Origin: Pseudeuparius sepicola
Lineage: Eukaryota; Arthropoda; Insecta; Coleoptera; Anthribidae
DNA length: 64,000 nt
Direction: 5' to 3'
NCBI GenBank assembly: GCA_963920635.1
Contig: OY987300.1
Coordinates: forward strand, 79,585,899 to 79,649,898
Position numbers and translations under genes: made by a program. Each line of letters opens with the position of its first letter. Within the stretch, counting starts at the first letter, position 1. Below the pieces are notes generated by a model, which was not told the DNA's origin, ran no database searches, and worked only from the letters and a program-made list of their open reading frames with translations. Positions 1 through 11,600 of this stretch are shown piece by piece.

Positions 1-774
1 TGTTAGTAAAATTAATTAGTTCAGAAAAATATGAATACCCTGTATAATCGCATTTTTTAAGTCTGTTTTGAATGGTAAATTCAATGGTTAACAAAAAGTA
101 TCTCTTAGTATTTTTTCATATTCTCAGCCGTTTCTTAATTATTTGCAAAGAACTGCAATGTTGCAATAAACAAAGTTATTTTAAGAATAAATCTAACAAT
201 CTGTGGAAGTCAATTAAACTTAAACTTGGCATTATTTGAATCATTTGGCTGCTAACTTTACACTAGTATCAATATTTTGAAAAATTATATTTTCATGACT
301 GATATGCACTTTTGCTATGGACTTGCCAATGGCAATAATAAACATGCGGAATGGCATAGTTGCGTGTATTGAAAGAGACTGCGGTCATTTCGAACCTTTA
401 ATAATTTAATTTTCTAATAGCATTACGTTTCTTTTATTATCGATTTTGCTTTTGTATTTTGTTAAATAAAGTTTAATTGACATCCACAGATACCTAGATT
501 TATTCTTAAAGTGACTATTGTTCTTTGCTTTTGTATTTTGTTAAATAAAGTTTAATTGACATCCACAGATACCTAGATTTATTCTTAAAGTGACTATTGT
601 TCATTGCAGCGTTGCCGTTCTTTGAAAATAATTAGGAAACCGCTGCGAATATGAAAAAATACTAAGAGATACTTTTTGTTGACAATTGAAGTTTCCAATC
701 AAAACAAATTTAAAAAATGCGATTATACAGGGTATTCATATTTTTCTGATCAAATTAATTTTACTAACACCCTG
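1..774. mobile_element. fold-back (long inverted repeat) element, left tip cut by window edge
   Basis: The first ~220 bases reappear in reverse complement at about 555-774, including the block with CCCTGTATAATCGC and the block TCTCTTAGTATTTTTTCAT. The right tip reads ...ACTAACACCCTGTA, so the full terminus is probably TACAGGGTGTTAGT and lies just outside the window. No coding capacity is visible; the short open frame at 676-999 runs out of the element and looks fortuitous. It is a non-autonomous element of the TACAGGGTG-ended type seen several times in this window. Confidence 0.7.
445..602. repeat. 79-bp tandem duplication (two copies)
   Basis: Bases 445-523 and 524-602 are nearly identical (block TTTGTATTTTGTTAAATAAA... 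through GTGACTATTGTTC). The duplication is inside the fold-back element at 1-774, mostly in or next to its right arm, and makes the two arms unequal in length. Confidence 0.85.
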
Positions 775-1285
775 TATCTCCGCAACTGGGAGCCTCAGAA
801 GCTTCATGTCAACCTTAAGTTTGACGGCTCATCTGCTCATGTGAAAATATCTCCTATACTTCTAGAGATACTAAGAAATATGTGTATTTTTCTCCAAACT
901 TCTTCGCTCTGTATAAAAAAAACTGTGGCCCGTAGAAGAAAAAAATATATGAAGAAGTGCCCTTATTTTGACTCCAAGAATACCTGGTTTCATTTTTGAC
1001 CATCAGTTCAGTTACACCCTGTATATGTCGCGGGTTGTGTACTATTCATAAAGCACTAGCATTTCGGAGATATAGATGTAAACATATATTGGACGACCCA
1101 ACTAACCTTGGGACGACCCAATATTCTCATATACAGGGTGTTTCGAAAATAGGTCTATCTAAAAATGATATTGCGTAATCGTTGACAGATTTTGTGAAGG
1201 GATGTTTGATATACATTTTTTCGATCCAAGACCTACTTAAAAAGTATGTGAATGTAATGTAAGGGTAGAAATTAAGTTTTTAATT

Positions 1286-1980
1286 TTTTTTCTACTCCTA
1301 TGCTAGTAATAACATACCATTTAGGTTATAAGTAAGTTCATTGTTACGAACACTGACACGTAATGACTGACATGTAATGACTGACACGTAATAAAAAAAA
1401 TTACGTATCTGTTCTTAATTAAAACGCAATTATCACGGGTGCCTTAGCGCGGCATCCGCGTCACCATAGCAACTAACCAATACATACTAATAATTGTTGC
1501 CTGTCAGATAATCAGAAGTATAGTTTATCTATTATAATAGTTTTTCTTTCGTCGAAGAAAAATTATAATACAAAACTCGAGTTGTAAGCTTATTACACAC
1601 TCGTGGAATTACAGCACTCGCCGCTGCGCGGCTCGTGCGCAACTTTTCCACTGATACGTAATAAGCTGTTTACAACTCTCGCTATGTAGGTAATATACTA
1701 TTTTCTTCGACGAAAAAAAACTATTATAATAGATAAACTATACTTCTGATTATCTGACAGGCAACAATAATTAGTATGTTATTGGTTAGTTGCTATGGTG
1801 ACGCGGATGCCGCGCTAACAAGGCACCTGTGATAATTGCGTTTTAATTAAGAACAGATACGTAATTTTTTTTTATTACGTGTCAGTCATTACGTGTGTCA
1901 GTGTTCATAACAATGGACTTATTTATTATAACCTAAACCGTCACTTAATAGGTATGTTACTAGCATAGGAGTAGAAAAAG
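1286..1980. mobile_element. nested fold-back MITE 1
   Basis: This is a long imperfect palindrome. The left arm begins TTCTACTCCTATGCTAGTAA and the right arm ends with its inverse at about 1980. Matching internal blocks include GACACGTAATGACTGACA, the CATCCGCGTCACCATAGCAA block and TAGTTTATCTATTATAATAG. The centre, near 1600-1640, is a GC-rich hairpin (CCGCTGCGCGGC). It is non-coding. Confidence 0.75.
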
Positions 1981-2040
1981 TTATATAATATATTATATTA
2001 TATATATTATCTATTATAATATAATATATTATATTATATA

Positions 2041-2866
2041 TACAGGATGATTTTTTTAGGTCTACCACCGCGATTTTCTCGCTCATTTTGCGCCCTACAA
2101 AAAAAGCGTAAGAAACAAAAATGTTGCAATTTTGGACAGCTAAGTGGTGCTGTAAAAGAAATCGGCATCCATGGCCAACTTGTCGCCCAATATTAAAAAA
2201 ACCTCAAATTGAACTAAACTATTAATAGGCGTGGAATGTTTATTTTAAGAGACAGAGGAAAACTTTTATATTGAAAATTGATGGCACTGAGAAGCTTTAT
2301 CCATCCACGTAGTCAGATAGTTTCAGCAAATTACACAGGGTCTTCGGCTCTCTTGAGACCATGAAAATTTTTGTGGATTTAAAGTTTTTTTAGTACACCG
2401 CGAAAAGTTGGGCATGGAGGCCCATTCCTTTTTTAAAGTCGCCTCGCTGACCAAAATTGCCATATTTTGTTTTCTTACGTATTTTATGTGCGGCCTAAAA
2501 TAAGCGAGAAAATCGCTTAATAAGAAATAAACAAAAACAATTTCATAGCCTCAAGAGAGCCGAAGACCCTGTGTAATTTGCTGAAACTATATGACTACGT
2601 GGATGGATAAAGCTTCTCAGTGCCATCAATTTTCAACATAAAAGTTTTCCTCTGTCTCTTAAAATAAACATTCCACAGTTATTAATAGTTTTGCTCAATT
2701 TGAGTTTTTTTTAATATTGCGCGACAAGTTGGCCATGGATGCCGATTTCTTTTGCAGCACCACTTAGCTGTCCAAAATTGCAACATTTTTGTTTCTTACG
2801 CTTTTTTTGTAGGGCGTAAAATAAGCGAGAAAATGGCGGTGGTAGACCTAAAAAAATCATCCTGTA
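2041..2866. mobile_element. nested fold-back MITE 2 (TACAGGATGATTTTTTTAGG ends)
   Basis: The two ends are inverse copies (TACAGGATGATTTTTTTAGG at 2041 and its complement ending at 2866). Arms of about 390 bp meet near 2440. They share blocks such as GGTCTACCACCGC, GCAATTTTGGACAGCTAAGTG and CATGGCCAACTTGTCGC. AT dinucleotide tracts flank both sides. It is non-coding and lies in the element at 1132-3193. Confidence 0.8.
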
Positions 2867-3193
2867 TATTATCTACTATATTATAGTAGATAATAAAGTA
2901 AGTTACAGTTTTGATTGATTCTAAATCGCGATTTTCTTTGGTTTCTATAATTTTTATTGTTCGATATTTTTTAACAAAATTTAGTTTTAAGTTAAGGGAT
3001 GCCCAATCCAGTGGCGTAGTCAGATTTTTTTTTGAAGAAAATATGCCTAATATGATTTATCAAATTTGCTTTTTTTTTACCCATATCTTTTTTAGGGGAC
3101 CTTGGTGCGAAAATTTTTATATCAAACACCTCCATAAAATCTTTCAAAGATTACGCAGGTTCATTTTTTAGACCTATTTTCGAAACCCCTGTA

Positions 3194-4780
3194 TAATGAA
3201 AAAGTTCATGAAAAGAAATTCCAGTTCCACTGTTAAGTAAGTAGTAAAATATTACTGTACAATACCTTTCTTTAGCACAAACATATTTTTATAATCTTTC
3301 AGGGCCTTGTAAATTTGAATTTTACACGAAACTGGATCATCTATTAGTACAATACATATATATAAAATGATCATACGAAATCAATAACAAATAAAATTGC
3401 GTGCACAGAATAACATTAACAATTTCACGGCAACTAGAAAGGTTTTTCCCCAGTACGAATAACAAAATCGTAAAATTTGCATTTCATTTTGAAAAATATT
3501 ATATTCATTTCTTACCTTTTTTACACTCAAAAATCTTGTGGAGATCTGAATGGAAGGACAAGGATCTGGATACTACGCACATATTTGGCCTGCTTTTATA
3601 CTTTAAGGTAATTAAGTTGGTATATAATTTTTGCCAATGCACAGATAACGTAACCTTGGATAAACACGCTTTAACTGCTTTAACAGTGATAATACGCAAT
3701 CTTCTATATGTATATTTAGCGAGTAAAGTTATAAGTATGCCTTTTTTATTTTTGAGAGGAAAGTTTTTACGAGACACTAAATGCAAATAAATATTACTCG
3801 GGTGTTTACTAATGATAAATTTTCAAATTGTGTGCATATTTATAACCTATACCTATGTATAAAATATAAAGAAAATAATCAGAAAATAATGATAACTGTA
3901 AATTGGATGGAATTACAATTGAATAGGTAGGTGATTGGAAAAAGGAAGCTTGTTTTTGGAAAATAAAAATAAACTGTTTTGCGGCAAAATCGTTAGTTTT
4001 ACAAAAATCATTTCTAATGGTATACTTTGACAAGTACGAACGGTCTATACCTATTAGGTAAGTAGTTATTGGTATTTATAAGTACAAGTACAATATTATC
4101 CTTTTTCCACTCCGAATGGTATTTATAAAGAAATAGTATTCCCTCAACTGTGGAAGTATAGTGTTTATTTAAGAAACAAACAATATGAAAAATAACACTA
4201 GACGAGATTGCAAAACAATCTGAAACGCCGAAGTTGTAAACAGGACCACAGAATAAAAGCTATTTATTCTGTGACAGGACGTAAACAATTCGTGGAATAA
4301 CGATAACAATCACTGCAATATAAATATTATTCTTTTTCCGGTCAGCAACAAAATTATTACCTAATAGGGAGCCGGCAATTTTTTTATCGTTTTTACGCTC
4401 AGCAGAAAGATTATACAAATATTAATAAAATCGTTATCTCACTTTAATTCGCCATATTTTTGGAATATTATCCTTCTTGACCCATTCAAATGTTTTAGGG
4501 TGTCCTAAATAGAAATATGCGATGCTAAGAATATGCTCTGTAATACCCCAAATTAGTACTCGATTTGCCATATTAGTTGTTAATTTTTAGAAAAATAATC
4601 AATCTATTTTTATTACTTCAGAGCAGTGGCGGGCATAAAGTTCCGTTGTACCCTGAGTATTGGAGGATCTCAAAATTTTATTAACAAAGTTTGGCAAGTA
4701 TTTTATTACATTTATATCTCTTATGTATATAGTCATTTATTATTATTTTTGTAGCCAGCAAACAATCACACACAACACAC
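3194..4780. other. no recognisable gene or repeat
   Basis: This is AT-rich sequence. Overlapping open frames exist on both strands at 3401-3790, but neither has a motif, composition or splice context that I can tie to a protein family. I see no direct or inverted repeats of note. Confidence 0.4.
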
Positions 4781-5500
4781 ACTTTGCAATATGCCCAGAA
4801 CCAGAAACAGAGTGTGGAGAAAAAAAACACAGTTGAGAAAGCTGAGTTCAGTTTTTCCCATATATCTAAACATTTCAAATGTTTCAGTTGAAGTTAAAAA
4901 AGTCAGATGGAGCAGTAGAATTCACATACAGAAAAAACGTTTGAATGACGACTTTACAAGAAAAGAAGCTGAACAATCTAGATCAGAATGAGGAGCAATA
5001 AGGCAGAGAATAAAAAGGGGCATAGGGAAACTGAAAAAGTAGCTAACAAAGCTCGTAAGAAACTTTTGAGGCATAGACTACTGAGAATAAACAAAAAAAA
5101 AAAATTGCTAATAAAGGACCTTTTATACACCAGAATATTCAAACTCTTAGAAGGTGTGGTAAGCGCACAAGCAGGAGAAATTAGTTCGGAATTTTAATAC
5201 ACATAGAGCATTGACTCCTTCCTGGGATTCTTTATTTAAAGATACTAGCACAAAGCACAATTTACAAAAAAGCACACTCCACGGCACTGTAATATTTCTC
5301 ATACAGCCAAAAAAAAAATTGCCAAATCGTCCCAACACTGCATCCATTTGACAGAATCTATTCCCAAATGGTGGCTGCGCGAACAGGTCCGCAGAATATT
5401 CCAGCTATGTGAAGATATACTGCTGGTCGTTTTATGATAATATCCCAGAAAATACAATGTTGTCAAATCTCCCGGACTGCTTCTGAGTTAAAAATCACAA
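4781..5500 (+). pseudogene. decayed lysine-rich open frames, unassigned
   Basis: From 4791 (frame starting MPRTRNRVWRKK) and 4988 (frame starting MRSNKAENKKG) two short very basic frames follow each other with a frame change. A third stretch near 5213-5470 reads like protein (TPSWDSLFKD..., PNRPNTAS..., NLFPNGGCANRS...) with a stop in the middle. The pattern suggests the remains of one coding sequence, perhaps transposon-derived, but I do not recognise the family. It lies just upstream of PRPF4 on the same strand and shows no link to it. Confidence 0.3.
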
Positions 5501-5640
5501 TAACCATAGATAATTAAAAAAAACCGCATAACTCCGAATTATTTCAAATGTCGAGCAATTAACCTCCAATTTTTGACTACTTGTTTATGTTTTTGCCAGA
5601 TTGTTTTTGCAAACTTTTTAATCCAGATAATTTTTGAAAC

Positions 5641-8600
5641 ATGTCCGACGACGAGTTAACGTACGCTAAACGTCAAAAAACAATCCACTACGGCTCGCTT
5701 GAAGACTCAGAGAGGACGCGACTCGACGCCCAGAATGAAGAAAGCAACGATTCGCAATCTCAACCCAGTTCCGCCGCTCCTTCTCAAGATGCCCCCGAAT
5801 ACATGGAACTCGAAGATGCCATGTCGAGGGACAAGCAGGCCCTGCTCGAAGAATTCGAGCGCAGGCGCAAGGCCAGATCCATAAACGTTTCCACCGACGA
5901 CGGAGAGGTTAAGAGAAATCTACGACAATTGGGCGAACCGATCTGTTTGTTCGGCGAGGGGCCAGCCGATCGACGCAGCAGACTCCGCGACATCTTAAGC
6001 AGGCTCGGGGAAGACTCGGTCATAAGACGCGAGGCAGAAGAAGAACGGAAACAATTCGAAAAAGACCAAGAACAGACGTGGTATCACGAAGGTCCCGAAT
6101 CGCTGAAAATCGCCCGCATGTGGTTGGCGGAATATTCCCTGCCGAGGGCCAAGGCGAGGCTGGAAGAAGCGAGGCGGCTTTCCGAGTTACCGTCGACGAC
6201 GAAGACCGCCAAATTTCAAGAGCTGCAAAAAAAGTTGCAGGTCATGGCGATACATTCGAGTCAGATCGGCGACACGAGGCCAATATCGTTTTGCCAGTTC
6301 AGTCCCAACTCGAAGTTACTCGCGACGGCTTCTTGGACGGGGCTGTGCAAAGTTTGGACCGTGCCGAATTGTACACTTAAGCAGACGCTGAAGGTAAGTG
6401 GACATAACCTCAAAGCATCTTTGAAACTCACTGCTAGTCATCTATCATCGTAGATAAGGACTAGAGATATTTTTCGAAAAATCGCACGGCTTTGTTTATG
6501 TAGTTCGGAAGGAGTAAAAACAACGAAATATTAAGGTATTTTAAGAGCACGAATGACCACTTTGCGTGAAATCTTTATTTCGAAAAAAGTTTTAATTAAA
6601 TTTGTTGTTTTTAAGGGTCATACTTGTAATGTTGGAGCGATAGTATTTCATCCTAGAGCAACGATAAGTCAAGAAGAGAGTATTTGTAACATGGCATCTT
6701 GTGCTTCGGACGGATCTGTTAAATTGTGGGACTTCCAAAGTGAAGAACCTATCGCAGATATCGAGGGGCATATACCACACCGAGTTTCTAGGCTGGCTTT
6801 TCATCCTTCTGGCAGATTTTTGGGTAAGTATTCAGTATTATTTTTAGGTAATTACTAATATTGTATGGTTCCTATATTCCTTTCTTTGTTATTTTAAATG
6901 TTTTTATATTTTTTTTGGAAACAGATTTAGATTTTCTTTAAGACTGAGAACTTTTCTAATGCCCTCGTTCTTTTTTAATTACTAATATAAAATTCGGACT
7001 GCTTTTGCGGTACTTGGAACTGAAAAAATCAAATGGGGACAAATGAACTACTATACACTATGTCCCGGATAAGAATGAATAGCATGGGGATAGCGCAACG
7101 GTGGGAAGAAGTTGGGCAATTTTGAGGTTAATAAAATGGCACAAACAGATTTCTAATTTTTTTTTCGTTTTTGAGTTATTTTGAAAAATGTAAAATTTTG
7201 CGTTTTCGATTTTATTTTTTTCTGAAGTTGTTATCACAGATAGAAAAAAAAGAAGAACACTTTCTTATGGCACTTTTTAACGGGCTTTAAGATAGCGTTT
7301 TTAGATTTGTTCTACAACGTTTCGTTTTTGAGAATCCATCTTTAACTTAATTTTTTTAAATACGGACCTGGATTTTTTTTTGCAGATTTTGAAAGCACTT
7401 TTCATTGCAAATACCATGATGTGTGACACAAAATATTTTTAAAATGTTTTGAGTCAATTATACTGAAAATTCCTTTTTTTCCAATCATTTTTTTCTAATG
7501 CCCTGTATTTAATAATAAGAAATCTAAATATTAATCAGTATTGTCAACAATTTAAGTTACAACTTATCTTTCAATTGGAGAACTAAAAAAAAGGACGGCA
7601 GAGACTAATAACAGTCACATACGATAATAATAAATAAATAAAAATCCTCCATCTAGAAGGTTTTGAAACAATGAAACCAACCCCTTGTCATTTGTCATAA
7701 CTCCCACTGTATTGTTTAGTTAATCATTTGTATTAGGTATTAGAAATAGAGGGCGCTTTTTCAAATGACGACAAATTAACATGTTAGCATGTTACCTTGT
7801 ATCACAGAAATAGTGTAGAGGCCGAACGAATGTATTGTTGCAATTAATAAATGGCAAAAGTTGTTAGTTTCGTTGGCTTAAAGCTTTCTTTTCACAATTA
7901 GAAAAAGTAAAGAATTTACTCCAAAACACAATGCGACACTGTTTGCTGTACAACAACAGAGGAAAACATTTGCCAGACAGGGCCGTATTTAAAAATATTA
8001 AGTTTTCGAAGTAAAAATAAACTGTAAGTTACATTGTTGACAATACTGATTAATATTTATACTTCTTATTATTAAATACAGGGCCGCAATAGAAAAAATG
8101 AATGAAAAAAAGGAATTTTCAGTATAATTGTTTCAAAAAATTTAAAAAATATTTTGTGTCATACATCATGGTATTTGCAATGAAAAGTGCTTTCAAAATC
8201 TGCAAAAAAAATCCAGGTCCGTATTTAAAAAAATAAAGTTGAAGATGGTTTCTCAAAAACGAAACGTTGTAGAACAAATCTGAAAAAGCCATCTTAAAGC
8301 CCTTTAAAAAGTGCCATAAGAAAGTGTTTTTATTTTTTGATAAAAACTTTAGAAAAAAATAAAATTTTACTTTTTTCAAAATAACTCAAAAACGACAAAA
8401 GATATTAGAATTCTGTTTGTGCCATTTTATTGAGCTCAAAAATGCGCAACTTTTTCCCCATTTAACGGTTGCCGTATCTTTCATCGTTTGCAATATCCCC
8501 ATGCTGTTCATTCTTATTCGGGACACATTGTATATCGATTTGCAATTTCTTGGTTTATCAATATAACGTGGAATCTTAAAATTTTCAAGTAATTAAAGTG

Positions 8601-11600
8601 TAAATTTCAATAAATAGCGCAAAATTTTAAATGATTAAAAAAATTTTCAATATCGAGTTTTATCGTTTTTTTTTGCATTTTCTGAGAAAATTTTCCATAG
8701 TGTTGTATATTCTTTTAGACCATCAGAAAGTAGAGGTTTCAACGAACAAAAAGCGAACCGACTTTTTTTAAAAAGCAGCTTTTTTGACGTGGGCATTTTC
8801 GATTGAAATGAGGTTTCTTTTTCGGTTTAAAATCAAAAAAGGTGGTAAAAATAAATATTTTGATTCGGGACATAAGAAGGTAAGTTGCCACCAAATTTTG
8901 TGGAAAACATTTTTTTTTGTGGGAGATAAAAATTAAAAACCAATATAAATCGGTTATTACGATTTTTCGCGGATATTTTGAGGTTATGTGAAAAAGTGTA
9001 AATACAAAAGTTGTAGATCTTTTTATTACCTACAATTTTGCCATTTCACATTTTTCGATAGGAGTTGCAGTTTTGTCGGAAATGGTGATAACCCTTTTTC
9101 CACCCCTAAATCCGGGACACAGTGTACTATATGGAAAATGAAATTTCCATTATATGTTAATGGTCCCAAATTATATATTATAATTATCGAGCGTTAATAA
9201 TATTTTTGTAATTTGTTATTATTTTGAGCATTTTGTCGTCCGCCAGGGACCCTTTAAAGTAAGGGGACCCAGCATTATACTTTCCAAAGTGAGGCCGTTT
9301 CTTTCCCCATTCTAATGGTCTCAATGATGCCAACTATGCAATTCTATTGGAGAATCTATGGATATAACAGGTACTTTGATTGTTAGTAAAAATAAATATG
9401 ATTTCTAAAAATTATGACTTGACAATGTTCTGTCAACAAACACAGAATATGGCAAGTGCCAAATGAATCAAATTTATATTATATTTGAATTTGGTTTCCT
9501 GCAATTATTTCCAGGAATTTAAGTAATATAAGTAAGGTAAGTCAGTGCTGATTTTGCTTATTTGAGAATTTGTCGCTATTGCACCTTGTTACCAGGTTCC
9601 TGAATCCATATGTAATAATATGTGTACTTGAACTTTCTTCCCTTGTTGAATGTATCTACCCAAAGAACTTTCACAGATTTTGGGATGGACTAATAAGATT
9701 AGGTCTTGTACTTAGTTCTAATCATGTAGTTTTTGTCGGTGCTCATTTTTGTAATTTTATTTCTCTCCCAAGGTACCTTACAAACGTAAAATAAACTTTA
9801 GTTGTATATAAAAACTGTTAAAAAAAAGACCTGACTGAAGCTACCTGCTTAATAATTTAATATTTAGGAAATACCATTTTTGTTTTGAACTACTTACTTA
9901 TACGTAATGCCCATGTAATGGGAATTGTAGGATTACTAAAGGTGAGACAAGAAAAATCTGGTTGCAATTATTGGGACTACTACAGGCGGCCGCATTACCT
10001 TTAACTGACTATCTGGAAGTTAGAAAACTTAAAAATTGTGAATTGTGATGGGAAATATTTTGCCTCCTTTGGAATCTATGGCACTGGCATGTCACATAAA
10101 ACCTGATGGCAGTTGGACACTGACATATAACATAACCTTGTACCAGCCCACTTATGTGGTCTCCTTGGAGATATACAGAAAACAAGGCTTCACTTTTCCC
10201 ATCCAATTTATAAGTACAATGGAAGCATTGAAATGACAAGTAGATGGAAGGAGTGTAGAGAGAGAAACGGGCAGCCAAACTTGAGTAAGTGAAATAGTAA
10301 ATAAATCAGCTGATTCCGGCAAAAACCACATAACACAAAAGAGGTGTTTGTCCTAACTTTATATTTTTGTGTCCTGTGCTTCAAACTAGTTCCGTTGTCA
10401 AACGTCATTTTAATTTTCCTTCTGTCCCAAGTCCCAATACGAATAGGAGTAATTATTGTATTATTTATATTTGATTTGAGTTCTTGTCGTGGTGGCAGTT
10501 TCGTATAAAACGGCGTTGACCTTTCTTAGTTGGTGTTTGGTTTAATATTATATTTTTAGATCGGAGAGAAAATTTAATTTAGCTATGTGGCTATATTCTT
10601 TCTGTTTAAGCTGTAAATTACAAAAAGTGGGTCAACTCCTGTTGTGTATTTGGATGTACCAAACGAGGGCGGAAAGAATAAGAATAGTGGGGTTTCTTTT
10701 CATTAGTAAGTCTTAAAAATCTTTGCTAATAACTTTGCAGTTTTCCAAGAGATAAGGTGGTATTAGAGACAAGTGGATTGCAGCAATAAAAAGGAAAAAT
10801 TTTGTACTGTCTACAAGTATTTACTTGCATTTGTAGTCAACAATTTATTGAGAGCAATTTCATAGAGAATTTTGGGCGGCGCAAACTTAAAAAGTTTGTA
10901 ATTACTACAGTTTTTTATTTTCCAAGTAATGATAGAAACTATCAAGGGAAAAACTGGCAAAATATTGCGCTAATGAACCTAGCTTTTCGTAGTCAAAGAT
11001 GGAATTAATCTTGAGGTTCTGGTCCCTTTAATAAGGTAATTATTTGTAATTCTTTTTGTTAGATGCCTAAACATTAAAAATTATATAAAAATATGTAAAA
11101 GCTACCTGTTTTACATGCTTTTCCTATTAAATTGAATTTTAAAATTAATAAATCAATTAAGATAAGTAATTAAAGTTGAAAATGTATACCTTATCCTATA
11201 TATTTTGTCGCTTTTATTTTAAAATAAACTTTTATTTTGTAATTTATATTTTATTTGTCTCAGTTTACTTCCAGGTACAAAAAAATTGCCATGTAGGTAA
11301 TTTTTTTAATCAATTCACTACTTTTTTCTGTGCAATATTTACATAATTGTGGTTATATAGAAAAATTCTCATTCCTACAAACAAGCTCCGAATTTCGGAA
11401 TACAGATCATACAATAAAGAGAATTACGGAACATGCCCATTAAATTCGCCCATTAATATGCAACATCCCTATATACCTCCTTTGCCTGAATCAGCTGACC
11501 CGTTCATTAGGCGTCCTTGTCTTACTTATTGCCATTTGAAACCTATCTCTCTCTAGAGTTGGCTGCCCCAAACAACAATGAAAGTGGTACCTGTGCGACT

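Larger units (their letters stand above)
1132..3193. mobile_element. TACAGGG-ended element with ~85-bp inverted termini, carrying two nested palindromes
   Basis: The left end reads TACAGGGTGTTTCGAAAATA and the right end is the inverse, TACAGGGGTTTCGAAAATA, each flanked by TA. Similarity continues inward through GGTCTA...GCGTAATC...TTTGATAT. The internal part is filled by two separate fold-back elements (1286-1980 and 2041-2866) and AT dinucleotide-rich joints. No transposase is recognisable. Confidence 0.7.

Noticed and set aside
676..999. 107-codon frame near the left edge
   Set aside because: It runs through the right arm of a fold-back element and out into unrelated sequence.
3401..3790. 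Overlapping open frames on both strands (129 and 93 codons)
   Set aside because: No conserved motif, no splice support and AT-rich composition; open on both strands, as expected by chance or in decayed repeats.
11347..11556. 69-codon frame conserved at 16709-16918 as a gene
   Set aside because: It is part of the loop of the P-like element, so conservation only reflects the two copies.
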